DNA of 64,000 nucleotides, taken from contig NZ_CP059973.1 in NCBI RefSeq assembly GCF_009193295.2, positions 5,270,001 through 5,334,000 of the forward strand, written 5' to 3'. Numbering within the stretch: position 1 is the stretch's first letter; every line of letters begins with the position of its first letter. The translations under genes were made by a program, and so were the position numbers. The stretch comes from Bacteroides luhongzhouii. Its GTDB lineage: Bacteria > Bacteroidota > Bacteroidia > Bacteroidales > Bacteroidaceae. Below, in pieces: positions 7,756 to 16,373 of this stretch. The notes beneath the pieces were generated by a model. That model was given only the letters and a program-made list of their open reading frames with translations, was not told the DNA's origin and did no database searches.

Positions 7756-8184
7756 ATGCCAAAATGGATTAGTGTAGAAAAAGCAGTGATTAAGTATCAC
7801 ATCGAAAAAGAAGCGATCCTGCTTTGGGTGGAAATGGGACAATTCCCTATGTTATACATAGACAATGTTCCGAACGTTGACGAAGAATGTATTCTGGAAC
7901 TCTTTCGCCGAAGTAAAGCCGGTATTACAGCAGAATATATTGATACGCTGGAACAACTGTGTATAGATAAAACAATGGTCTGCGAGAAATATGCCCACAT
8001 TATTCAATTGAAAGAAAAGGAAATTCAGCTGCAGAAGGAAATAAATACGTTGATAAACGAAATACAGGCAGCAATGAAGAGACAAAACGAACGAATCCGG
8101 GATTTGAAAAAAGCGATTGGAGAGAATAATAATGTTATACGTAGCGACAGTTGGATAAAAAGACTACGCAAAAAGTTCCAATAG
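7756..8184 (+). CDS. Small winged-HTH-like / coiled-coil protein
   Basis: This 142-residue protein is of unknown function. Residues about 4-52 (WISVEKAVIKYHIEKEAILL, then GQFPMLYIDNVPNVDEE) have the spacing of a MerR/excisionase-type winged helix: helix, turn, helix entering on a W-x-x-x-G, then a short wing. Residues about 60-122 form a charged heptad coiled coil (LEQLCIDKTMV ... LKEKEIQLQKEINTLINEI). The last 13 residues are basic (WIKRLRKKFQ). This suits a dimeric DNA-binding protein, but no catalytic domain is attached. It begins 33 nt after the inverted-repeat element at 7387-7723 and is followed by a compound palindrome at 8336-8427, so those may be its binding sites (inference). Confidence 0.55.
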   Translation: MPKWISVEKAVIKYHIEKEAILLWVEMGQFPMLYIDNVPNVDEECILELFRRSKAGITAEYIDTLEQLCIDKTMVCEKYAHIIQLKEKEIQLQKEINTLINEIQAAMKRQNERIRDLKKAIGENNNVIRSDSWIKRLRKKFQ

Positions 8185-8335
8185 TGAATAATTATCAGTG
8201 TACCAATTACCATGTCGGACACAGCGTAAACAATTAGCATATTGGCACATTCTTGCACGGTTTTGAATCCATTACCACTAATGATTTCATTCGTTACTTT
8301 TAGGTAATTGCTTCCCTATTAATATGTATTTCATA

Positions 8336-8427
8336 GCCTAATGAGTTTTCGTTTGACAGTTGTCGAACGAACGCTTAACTTAAGTTGAACTATCGCTTGA
8401 CAGTTGTCAAACGAAAACTCATTAGGC
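8336..8427. repeat. Compound palindrome with 23-bp perfect arms
   Basis: GCCTAATGAGTTTTCGTTTG (8336-8355, arm to 8358) is perfectly complementary to CAAACGAAAACTCATTAGGC (8408-8427, arm from 8405). Within it TTGACAGTTGTC occurs twice as a small inverted repeat, and AACTTAAGTT forms a central palindrome. There is no T-tract on either side, so it is not a simple terminator. Confidence 0.75.
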
Positions 8428-8586
8428 AATCAAAGAAATAATATAGGCAAGAAGAAAAAATAAAAGTAGCATAGTAGCGAGGTATAATTAACTAGAGCAT
8501 AGTTTATTCATTCTTGCACTGAAATGAGCAAATAGTGCGATTTTAGTTTATTTCTACACACTTCTTTGTTAAATAGGAATTTATAT

Positions 8587-8721
8587 TTCACCACAGAGGA
8601 CAAGGAGGACACAAAGGTTTACTATTTCTTATTCACTATAAAGTAACACAGAGTAATCGTATTTATCGCTCTGTTTTACTTACGGAAAGAGAAAGAAGAA
8701 CTCTGTGTCCCCTGTGGTGAA
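8587..8721. repeat. Dispersed inverted repeat (CACCACAGAGGACA family)
   Basis: The left arm TTCACCACAGAGGACAAGGA (8587-8606, continuing through GGACACAAAG) and the right arm CTCTGTGTCCCCTGTGGTGA (8701-8720, plus A) are imperfectly complementary around a roughly 85-nt AT-rich centre. No ORF lies within. The rest of 8428-8871 is AT-rich and shows no gene. Confidence 0.65.
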
Positions 8722-8871
8722 CTCGTAAAGTTCCCGTTTTTTGTGTTCCATATAAAAGTTAAAAGACAGAATATGAAAAAGATAGGAATGTTGAACATAA
8801 ATAAACGGGAGTTGTTTTAGTATATTATTCGCTATTTATCAACGCAAAACCTCTAAACATCAACGTGGTAT

Positions 8872-9927
8872 ATGAAAAAGAAATTTGGATTCGTCCTGGC
8901 GGCTGCAATCTTGCTGGCCGGCTGCGGACAGAAAAAAGAAACGACAACGACAACTGCCCGTCCCGTAAAGACTACGATTGTCGAGTCAAGATCGATTATC
9001 AGAAAAGATTTCTCGGGAATCGTGGAAGCGGTGGAATATGTGAAGCTGGCTTTCCGGGTCAACGGACAAATCATCCAGCTTCCTGTCATCGAAGGACAGA
9101 AAGTGAAAAAAGGACAACTCATCGCAGCTATCGACCCCAGAGATATCGCATTGCAATATGCCGCTACGAAATCGGCATACGAAACGGCTTCGGCACAAGT
9201 GGAACGTAACAAACGGCTCCTCTCCCGGCAAGCGATCTCCGTACAGGAATATGAAATCAGCCTCGCCAACTTCCAGAAGGCGAAGTCTGAATACGAACTG
9301 TCTGCCAACAATATGCGCGACACCAAGCTGACAGCTCCTTTCGACGGTTCTATCGAAAAACGGCTGGTGGAAAACTATCAGCGTGTCAATTCCGGTGAGG
9401 GTATCGTTCAGCTTGTCAATACGCACAATCTGCGTATCAAATTCACCATTCCGGATGCGTATCTTTATTTATTGCGCGCCAAAGACCCGCGTTTCCTTGT
9501 AGAGTTCGACACATTTAAAGGACACGTGTTTCAAGCGAAGCTGGAGGAATATCTTGATATTTCTACGGATGGCACAGGGATTCCGGTCAGCATCACGATT
9601 GACGATCCGTCATTCGACCGCGATCTGTATGCTGTGAAACCCGGTTTCACGTGTGGCATTCGTTTCACGGCAGATATAGGTCCGTTGGTGCAGGATAGCT
9701 GGACGATTGTACCGCTGAGTGCCGTATTCGGCGAAAGCGAAGGGAATAAAATGTATGTCTGGGTGGTAGAAGACAACAAAGTCCACAAACGGGAAGTGAC
9801 CGTCAACGCCCCGACAGGAGAAGCACAGGCGCTCATCTCGGAAGGTTTGAAACCCGGTGAAAAAATCGTCATAGCAGGCGTACACCAACTAGTAGAAGGA
9901 GAATCTATTACAACTGTTGACAGGTGA
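8872..9927 (+). CDS. RND efflux periplasmic adaptor (membrane fusion protein)
   Basis: This adaptor links the inner-membrane RND pump and the outer-membrane channel encoded directly downstream. The 351-residue lipoprotein has lipobox LLAGC with Cys18, then the usual order: N-terminal beta-barrel strand, a lipoyl half (VEAVEYVKLAFRVNGQIIQL), an alpha-helical hairpin (about 95-150, with RNKRLLSRQAISVQEYEISL), the second lipoyl half (DTKLTAPFDGSIEK) and a C-terminal beta-barrel / membrane-proximal domain. The lipid anchor is typical of AcrA/MexA-type adaptors. It is the first gene of the operon; 65 nt separate it from the pump gene and include an inverted repeat GATAAATGAT / ATCATTTATC (9933-9957). 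No local regulator gene is present, so the inducer and substrate cannot be read from context. Confidence 0.92.
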   Translation: MKKKFGFVLAAAILLAGCGQKKETTTTTARPVKTTIVESRSIIRKDFSGIVEAVEYVKLAFRVNGQIIQLPVIEGQKVKKGQLIAAIDPRDIALQYAATKSAYETASAQVERNKRLLSRQAISVQEYEISLANFQKAKSEYELSANNMRDTKLTAPFDGSIEKRLVENYQRVNSGEGIVQLVNTHNLRIKFTIPDAYLYLLRAKDPRFLVEFDTFKGHVFQAKLEEYLDISTDGTGIPVSITIDDPSFDRDLYAVKPGFTCGIRFTADIGPLVQDSWTIVPLSAVFGESEGNKMYVWVVEDNKVHKREVTVNAPTGEAQALISEGLKPGEKIVIAGVHQLVEGESITTVDR

Positions 9928-9992
9928 TAGGTGATAAATGATTAACTATCATTTATCCGCTGTCATTCATCAACTATCAACGATCATTTATT

Positions 9993-12900
9993 ATGAGTTT
10001 AGCCAGATATTCATTAGATAATACGAAAATCATCTATTTCTTTCTCGCTGTGCTGCTGATTGGAGGAATCACTTCTTTCGGCAAGCTGGGCAAGAAAGAG
10101 GATGCTCCTTTCGTCATCAAGTCGGCGGTTATTATGACCCGCTATCCGGGTGCCGAACCGGCAGAAGTGGAGCGGTTGATTACCGAGCCTATCTCTCGCG
10201 AGATCCAAAGCATGAGCGGTGTGTACAAGATCAAATCAGAATCTATGTACGGGCTCTCAAAAATCACATTCGAGTTGCAACCTTCCTTGCCGGCAAGCTC
10301 CATTCCGCAGAAGTGGGATGAGTTGCGACGGAAGGTGCTTAATATACAGCCACAGTTGCCGAGCGGTGCTTCCGCGCCGACGGTTTCCGATGATTTCGGC
10401 GACGTGTTCGGCATCTATTACGGTCTGACGGCGGACGACGGTTACACATACGAAGAGATGCGCAACTGGGCGGAACGTATCAAGACGCAGGTAGTGACGG
10501 CGGACGGAGTGATGAAAGTCGCCCTGTTCGGGACGCAGACGGAGGTGGTCAATATCTTTATTTCCACCAACAAGCTCGTAGGTATGGGCATCGATCCGAA
10601 ACAGCTTGCCAGTCTGCTGCAATCGCAGAACCAGATTATCAATACCGGAGAAATCCGTGCCGGCGAACAACAGCTCCGGGTGACTGCCAACGGTATGTAC
10701 ACCACCGTAGACGATATCCGCAACCAGGTGATTACCACCAAAGCCGGACAGGTGAAACTGGGTGATATCGCCGTCATCGAAAAAGGGTATATGGACCCTC
10801 CATCCAATATCATGCACGTGAACGGCAAACGTGCCATCGGCATCGGTGTCTCCACCGACCCGCAACGGGACGTGGTGCAGACGGGCAAGAACGTGAAAGC
10901 CAAACTGGACGAATTGCTGCCACTGATGCCTGTGGGACTGGAACTGCAAAGCCTGTATCTGGAGAACGAAATTGCCAACGAAGCCAACAACGGATTTATC
11001 ATCAATCTGATCGAATCGATTCTGATTGTAATTGTGATTATCATGTTGGTGATGGGGTTGCGCGCAGGTGTGCTGATCGGCTCGTCACTGATTTTCTCTA
11101 TTGGCGGCACACTGCTTATCATGTCTTTCTTCGGTGTCGGACTGAACCGTACTTCATTGGCGGGATTTATCATCGCCATGGGTATGCTGGTGGATAACGC
11201 CATCGTGGTGACGGACAACGCACAGATTGCCATCGCCCGCGGAGTAGACCGGCGGAAAGCGCTGATAGACGGCGCAACCGGTCCGCAATGGGGATTGCTT
11301 GGGGCTACGTTCATCGCTATCTGTTCGTTCCTCCCGCTCTACCTTGCTCCTTCTGCCGTGGCGGAAATCGTGAAACCGCTTTTTGTGGTGCTCGCCATCT
11401 CGCTGGGATTGAGCTGGGTGCTCGCGCTGACGCAGACCACTGTTTTCGGTAATTTCATCCTGAAAGCGAAAGCAAAGGACGGCGCGAAAGACCCGTATGA
11501 CAAACCGTTCTATCACAAATTCGCCTCCATCCTCCGCACACTGATTCGCAGGAAAACATTGACACTAGGTTCGATGGTAGTGCTTTTTGTTGCTTCGCTG
11601 GTTATCATGGGAACGATGCCGCAAAACTTCTTCCCTTCTCTCGACAAGCCTTATTTCCGGGCAGACGTGTTCTACCCTGACGGGTATAGCATCAACGATG
11701 TAGTGAAAGAGATGAAATCCGTGGAAGAGCATCTGGCAAAACAGCCGGAAGTGAAGAAAGTGTCGATCACCTTCGGCAGCACACCGCTAAGGTATTACCT
11801 CGCTTCTACTTCGGTGGGTCCGAAACCGAATTTTGCCAATGTATTGATTGAATTGACAGACAGTAAATATACGAAAGAGTATGAGGAAGATTTCGACGCG
11901 TACATGAAGGCGAATTATCCGAATGCAATTACCCGCACCAGCCTGTTTAAACTGTCGCCTGCGGTGGATGCCGCTATCGAAATCGGGTTTATCGGTCCGA
12001 ATGTAGACACGCTCGTGGCGCTCACCAACCAGGCTTTGGAGATTATGCACCGGAATCCGGATTTAATCAATGTGCGTAATTCGTGGGGAAATAAAATTCC
12101 TGTATGGAAGCCTGTATATAGTCCCGAACGGGCGCAACCATTAGGGGTATCGCGTCAGGGAATGGCACAAAGCATCCAGATCGGAACCACAGGCATGACA
12201 CTTGGCGAGTACCGTCAGGGAGACCAGGTGCTTCCTATCTTATTGAAGGATAACACGGTGGATTCGTTCTACATCAATGACCTGCGCACGTTGCCCGTGT
12301 TCGGCACGGGGAATGAAACGACCAGTCTGGAACAGGTGGTATCGGAATTTGATTTCCAATATCGTTTCTCGAATGTGAAGGATTACAACCGGCAAATGGT
12401 GATGATGGCGCAATGCGATCCGCGTCGCGGAGTGAACGCGATTGCTGCTTTCAATGAGGTTTGGCCGCTGGTGCAGAAAGAGATTAAAGTGCCGGAGGGA
12501 TATACGATGAAGTATTTCGGGGAACAGGAAAGTCAGGTGGAGTCAAACGAGGCGTTGGCCAAGAATTTACCTTTGACGTTCTTCCTGATGTTCGTCACTC
12601 TGTTGTTCTTGTTCAGGACGTATCGTAAGCCGACAGTGATCTTGTTGATGTTACCGCTTATTTTTATCGGTATCGTTTTGGGATTGGTGTTGCTAGGCAA
12701 GTCGTTCGACTTCTTCTCCATCCTTGGTTTGCTCGGATTGATTGGGATGAATATCAAAAATGCGATTGTACTGGTAGAACAGATTGATCTGGAGACAAAA
12801 ACGGGTAAAAAGCCGTTGGATGCTGTTGTCAGTGCTACAACGAGCCGTATTATTCCGGTAGCGATGGCGTCCGGCACTACCATTCTGGGTATGTTGCCGT

Positions 12901-13022
12901 TGTTGTTCGACGCAATGTTCGGCGGTATGGCGGCTACAATTATGGGAGGTCTGTTGGTGGCTTCAGCTCTGACGCTGTTTGTTCTTCCGGTTGCCTATTG
13001 TGCCATTCAAAGAATCAAATAA
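9993..13022 (+). CDS. RND-family efflux pump, inner-membrane transporter (AcrB/HAE1-like)
   Basis: This proton-driven efflux transporter has 1009 residues, the usual length. It shows the RND plan: TM1 (IIYFFLAVLLIGGITSFGKL), a large porter domain, TM2-6 from about residue 335, TM7 near 520, a second porter domain, and TM8-12 from about 855 to the end. The TM4 proton-relay motif is present as GMLVDNAIVVTDNAQ. AcrB has Asp-Asp at this position and here the second is Asn, a variant common in other RND subgroups. The TM10 segment LIGMNIKNAIVLVEQ retains the relay Lys. It stands between the adaptor (8872-9927) and the TolC-like channel (13033-14304), so it is part of a complete tripartite pump. 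Substrate unknown; multidrug or bile-type export is a guess from the family. Confidence 0.93.
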   Translation: MSLARYSLDNTKIIYFFLAVLLIGGITSFGKLGKKEDAPFVIKSAVIMTRYPGAEPAEVERLITEPISREIQSMSGVYKIKSESMYGLSKITFELQPSLPASSIPQKWDELRRKVLNIQPQLPSGASAPTVSDDFGDVFGIYYGLTADDGYTYEEMRNWAERIKTQVVTADGVMKVALFGTQTEVVNIFISTNKLVGMGIDPKQLASLLQSQNQIINTGEIRAGEQQLRVTANGMYTTVDDIRNQVITTKAGQVKLGDIAVIEKGYMDPPSNIMHVNGKRAIGIGVSTDPQRDVVQTGKNVKAKLDELLPLMPVGLELQSLYLENEIANEANNGFIINLIESILIVIVIIMLVMGLRAGVLIGSSLIFSIGGTLLIMSFFGVGLNRTSLAGFIIAMGMLVDNAIVVTDNAQIAIARGVDRRKALIDGATGPQWGLLGATFIAICSFLPLYLAPSAVAEIVKPLFVVLAISLGLSWVLALTQTTVFGNFILKAKAKDGAKDPYDKPFYHKFASILRTLIRRKTLTLGSMVVLFVASLVIMGTMPQNFFPSLDKPYFRADVFYPDGYSINDVVKEMKSVEEHLAKQPEVKKVSITFGSTPLRYYLASTSVGPKPNFANVLIELTDSKYTKEYEEDFDAYMKANYPNAITRTSLFKLSPAVDAAIEIGFIGPNVDTLVALTNQALEIMHRNPDLINVRNSWGNKIPVWKPVYSPERAQPLGVSRQGMAQSIQIGTTGMTLGEYRQGDQVLPILLKDNTVDSFYINDLRTLPVFGTGNETTSLEQVVSEFDFQYRFSNVKDYNRQMVMMAQCDPRRGVNAIAAFNEVWPLVQKEIKVPEGYTMKYFGEQESQVESNEALAKNLPLTFFLMFVTLLFLFRTYRKPTVILLMLPLIFIGIVLGLVLLGKSFDFFSILGLLGLIGMNIKNAIVLVEQIDLETKTGKKPLDAVVSATTSRIIPVAMASGTTILGMLPLLFDAMFGGMAATIMGGLLVASALTLFVLPVAYCAIQRIK

Positions 13023-13032
13023 TTGAATAAAA

Positions 13033-14304
13033 ATGAAAACTCAACTTATAACTCTGTCACTGTTGCTCCTCGGCCTCACAGCCGGGGCACAACAGCCCTA
13101 TCTTAGCCGGGAAGCTTACCGGAATAAAGTGGAAGCTTACAGTCAAATTCTGAAACAACAGAAACTAAAGACGATAGCAAGTACGGAAGCACGGAAGATT
13201 GCTCACACGGGATTCTTGCCCAAAATTGATGTCAATGCGGACGGAACCCTCAACATGAGCGACCTTAATGCATGGAACGAACCGGTAGGCGAATACCGCA
13301 ATCACACCTATCAAGGTGTCTTTATCGTCTCGCAACCGTTGTACACGGGCGGGGCACTCAACGCCCAGCACAAGATTGCCAAAGCGGACGAAAAACTGGA
13401 TCAACTAAATGAGGAGCTTACCATCGACCAGATTCATTATCAGAGCGATGCGGTTTACTGGAATGCTTCCGCTTCACAGGCTATGTTGCAGGCGGCAGAC
13501 AAGTATCAAAATATCGTGAAGCAACAGTATGACATCATTCAGGATCGTTTCAACGACGGGATGATTGGCCGCACGGACTTATTAATGATTTCCACCCGGC
13601 TGAAAGAAGCGGAATTGCAATATATCAAGGCACGTCAGAACTATACGCTGGCACTGCAAAAGCTGAATATCCTGATGGGAGAAGAGCCGAACAATCCCAT
13701 AGACAGTCTGTACACGATTGACACGGCTTCCGCTCCGGTGCAGATCCTTTCTCTGGAGAATGTACTGCAACGTCGGGCGGATTATGAAAGTACGGAGGTG
13801 AACATCATGAGGAGTCAGGCGCAACGCAAAGCGGCTCTTAGCCAATTCAACCCGCAGCTGAATATGTATTTCAGCGGTGGATGGGCTACCGGAACGCCTA
13901 ACCTCGGTTATGATATTTCTTTCAATCCCATCATCGGCATTAACCTGAATATACCGATCTTCCATTGGGGAGCCCGATTCAAAACAAACCGTCAGCAGAA
14001 AGCGTATATCGGCATACAGAAACTGCAACAAAGCTATGTGACCGATCATATCAATGAGGAACTTTCTGCCGCCCTGACCAAACTGACGGAAACGGAATAT
14101 CAAGTGAAAACCGCCAAAGAGACTATGAATCTGGCTAATGAAAATCTTGATTTGGTTTCTTTCTCGTATAATGAGGGAAAGGCAAATATGGTGGATGTGC
14201 TCTCCGCGCAATTGTCATGGACCCAGGCGCACACCAATCTGATTAATGCGTATCTGTCGGAAAAGATGGCGGTAGCGGAATACAGAAAGGTAATTAGTGA
14301 ATAA
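13033..14304 (+). CDS. TolC-family outer-membrane efflux channel
   Basis: This is the outer-membrane component of the tripartite pump: 423 residues with a cleavable signal peptide (TLSLLLLGLTAGAQ). The body is long helices and two repeated OEP domains: helix pairs around KVEAYSQILKQQKLKT and YQNIVKQQYDIIQDRFNDGM in the first half, and EYQVKTAKETMNLANENLDL, YNEGKANMVDVLSAQLSW in the second. The conserved L-x-x-A-Q motif at the end of each half is visible. It starts 10 nt after the pump stop, so translation is probably coupled. A strong terminator at 14347-14400 closes the operon. Confidence 0.92.
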   Translation: MKTQLITLSLLLLGLTAGAQQPYLSREAYRNKVEAYSQILKQQKLKTIASTEARKIAHTGFLPKIDVNADGTLNMSDLNAWNEPVGEYRNHTYQGVFIVSQPLYTGGALNAQHKIAKADEKLDQLNEELTIDQIHYQSDAVYWNASASQAMLQAADKYQNIVKQQYDIIQDRFNDGMIGRTDLLMISTRLKEAELQYIKARQNYTLALQKLNILMGEEPNNPIDSLYTIDTASAPVQILSLENVLQRRADYESTEVNIMRSQAQRKAALSQFNPQLNMYFSGGWATGTPNLGYDISFNPIIGINLNIPIFHWGARFKTNRQQKAYIGIQKLQQSYVTDHINEELSAALTKLTETEYQVKTAKETMNLANENLDLVSFSYNEGKANMVDVLSAQLSWTQAHTNLINAYLSEKMAVAEYRKVISE

Positions 14305-14346
14305 ATTTAGAAACAAAAGAAACTTGTTCACAAAGTCTTAGTCTTA

Positions 14347-14400
14347 TAAAAGAAATCGTCCTGTTATCACGTAACCGTGAAACAGGACGATTTCTTTTTA
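14347..14400 (+). terminator. Terminator of the RND operon
   Basis: AAAAGAAATCGTCCTGTT pairs with AACAGGACGATTTCTTTTT. The stem is symmetrical, so it can also serve the minus-strand toxin remnant. Confidence 0.88.
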
Positions 14401-14411
14401 TATCATAAGGA

Positions 14412-14745
14412 TTACAAAATACCGTTTTGCTTCAGGATATCTTCTATTTCCTTATCTGTCAAACTTTCACATTCGGACTTGTCGTAGATAGTAAGCAACT
14501 TTATTTCCGAATCTACCTCTGTCAGAATCACCGTATAGGTTATCACTCACGCACCTCCGCTCTTTCCTTTATTCTTCGAAGTAATGGCCATACGAACCTT
14601 ACGAAGATTATTACCCAAGCTGACTCCTTGTTCAGGATTCGCTTTCAGAGATTCCAATAAATTGGCATAATCCAACTTCAGAGATTTGTAATGTTTGCTC
14701 AATTTTTTCAATTCTCTCGCAAAACGAGGAGAATACGTTATATCA
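14412..14745 (-). pseudogene. RelE/ParE-family toxin, inactivated
   Basis: Reading the minus strand from about 14745, one frame gives DITYSPRFARELKKLSKHYK, then NNLRKVRMAITSKNKGKSGG, an in-frame TGA at 14547-14549, then VITYTVILTEVDSEIKLLTI and on to TAA at 14412. The segment before the stop is the core of RelE/HigB-type toxins, where GGAR-VITY is expected, so the TGA most simply replaces an Arg CGA codon. There is also no ATG, GTG or TTG in this frame at the 5' end, suggesting a second small deletion beside the antitoxin stop. The gene is therefore almost certainly non-functional. Confidence 0.75.
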
Positions 14746-15006
14746 CAACTCGTCCAGCAAATCCTCCGCTGGCTTAAAATCCAGCTTACCTTCCAGATTC
14801 AACTTCAATTCCTTGCACGCCTCATCAAGGCTTTCCAGAATTTCGGTCTTTGTCCGATAAGGAGTTGCCTCTTCAGCAACTACCCTCACCTGTTCTTCTT
14901 CATGATTCAACATTGATCTTATCTTTTTCAGGATAGCTATATCATCCACATCCAGAATCTGACGAATCAGTGCATTCTTTTCCGCCTCTAATGACATTGT
15001 GCTCAT
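14743..15006 (-). CDS. Antitoxin of a RelE-type toxin-antitoxin pair (toxin dead)
   Basis: This small acidic protein (87 residues from MSTMSLEAEKNALIRQ) has a helical N-terminal half (DVDDIAILKKIRSMLNHEEE) and a C-terminal extended half (RTKTEILESLDEACKELKLN, ending LLDEL). In Bacteroides such proteins sit directly in front of RelE/ParE toxins, and here a toxin remnant follows, overlapping the stop. I chose the ATG at 15006 because the extra nine codons from 15033 look non-native. The antitoxin frame is intact although its partner is not, so it may survive as a free repressor or as protection against related toxins (inference). Confidence 0.65.
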   Translation of the reverse strand: MSTMSLEAEKNALIRQILDVDDIAILKKIRSMLNHEEEQVRVVAEEATPYRTKTEILESLDEACKELKLNLEGKLDFKPAEDLLDEL

Positions 15007-15107
15007 ACGCTTTCCGTTTTTACTGTTATACATTACTCACAAAGGTAGCGTTATCAAATGAGTCTGCCAAACTTGAATGTATAAAAAGTATTTCTCCATG
15101 AAGAAAT

Positions 15108-15130
15108 AAAATCTTCAATGATGAAGATTC
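15108..15130 (-). terminator. Probable terminator of the oad operon
   Basis: On the minus strand AATCTTCATC / ATTGAAGATT is followed by TTATTT. It lies a few nt after the OadB stop. Confidence 0.55.
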
Positions 15131-15137
15131 TCCTCGC

Positions 15138-16373
15138 TTACGCAAGGAAGGAAATCAACACACCCGCAGCTACGGCAGAACCGATTACTCCGGAGATGTT
15201 GCTTGCCATGCAATACTGCAATACGTGATTCTTCGGATCGTATTTCAAAGCAATCTCATTGGCTACACGGCTCGCCATCGGAACGGCACTCAAACCAGTG
15301 GCGCCGATAAGCGGATTGATTTTCTTCTTCGAGAAGAGATTTACCAGTTTCACAAAGAAAATACCACCGGTTATAGAAAGTGCAAATGCAAGGAATCCAC
15401 CGATCACAATACCGATTGTTGTCCAGTTGAGGAATGCTTCGGCTGTCATCGTTGCTCCTACGGACAGTCCGAGGAAGATGGTGGCAGCATTCATGATACT
15501 ATTGGAAGCGGCATCGAACAAGCGGAATGTGTTGGTTCCGATTTCTTTCACCAGGTTACCAAACATCAACATACCCACCAAAGGCACTGCACTTGGCACG
15601 AAGAGGGCAACAATAGTAGTTACCACAATCGGGAAGATAATCTTCAATACACGCAGGTTCTTGATTTCAGTCTTCGAAGGGTACTTCTTTTCCTGTTCTT
15701 TCATGTTGATGCTCAACTCTTTCTTCGTACAGAACAGTTTCACTACCAGCGGAATAATCACCGGAACGAGCGCCATATACGAATAAGCGGCAATGGCAAT
15801 CGGGCCCAGCAAATGCGGCGCCAGTTTGATGGTGGTAAAGATGGCTGTCGGACCATCCGCGCCACCGATAATGCCCAGAGAAGCGGCTTCCTGTGGAGTG
15901 AATCCCATCAGGATGGCTACCAGCAACACGGTAAAGATACCCAACTGTGCAGCTGCACCGAATATAGAAAGATGCAGGTTACGCAACATCGGCCCGAAGT
16001 CCGTCAGCGCACCGACACCCATAAAGATGATCGGAGGCAGGAAACCTGTTTTAATCAACATATAGTAGATGAAGTTCATGATTCCCAGTTCGTGGGCAAT
16101 GTCATGCAAAGGCATTTCCCAGATGTTCTTCAACACTCCGTTTACCATCACCATACCATTCTCGTCTGCCTGAATCACGCCCATATCTCCTCCGGGGAAG
16201 TTGGCTAGCAACACACCGAAAGCGATGGGAACAAGCAGCAACGGCTCGTACTGTTTCTTAATACCCAAATAGAGCAGGACGAACGCGATGGCATACATTA
16301 TCAGGAACTGCGGTTCGGCAATGATATTGCTGAACGCAGTCATGTCATATAAGTTCTCAAATATTTCGTTCAT
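15138..16373 (-). CDS. oadB: Oxaloacetate decarboxylase beta subunit (Na+ pump)
   Basis: This membrane decarboxylase subunit couples decarboxylation of carboxybiotin to Na+ export. It has 411 residues with multiple transmembrane segments, the family signature IGGADGPTAIFTT, and late segments GLSVGATMTAEAF and GATGLSAVPMASR. It is clearly homologous to the MmdB at 2851-4011 but has a longer N-terminal loop (GGDMGVIQADENGMVMVNGV). Its ATG overlaps the last base of the alpha-subunit stop (TAATG), so the two are translationally coupled. It is the last gene of a gamma-alpha-beta operon on the minus strand. The assignment to oxaloacetate rests on the alpha subunit upstream. Confidence 0.92.
   Translation of the reverse strand: MNEIFENLYDMTAFSNIIAEPQFLIMYAIAFVLLYLGIKKQYEPLLLVPIAFGVLLANFPGGDMGVIQADENGMVMVNGVLKNIWEMPLHDIAHELGIMNFIYYMLIKTGFLPPIIFMGVGALTDFGPMLRNLHLSIFGAAAQLGIFTVLLVAILMGFTPQEAASLGIIGGADGPTAIFTTIKLAPHLLGPIAIAAYSYMALVPVIIPLVVKLFCTKKELSINMKEQEKKYPSKTEIKNLRVLKIIFPIVVTTIVALFVPSAVPLVGMLMFGNLVKEIGTNTFRLFDAASNSIMNAATIFLGLSVGATMTAEAFLNWTTIGIVIGGFLAFALSITGGIFFVKLVNLFSKKKINPLIGATGLSAVPMASRVANEIALKYDPKNHVLQYCMASNISGVIGSAVAAGVLISFLA

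Noticed and set aside
14427..14916. Two short plus-strand ORFs over the toxin-antitoxin region
   Set aside because: They are antisense of the toxin remnant and antitoxin, which have recognisable family sequences on the minus strand.
15225..16208. Plus-strand ORF of 327 aa opposite oadB
   Set aside because: Antisense of a well-identified membrane subunit; His/Gln-rich composition shows it is not coding.
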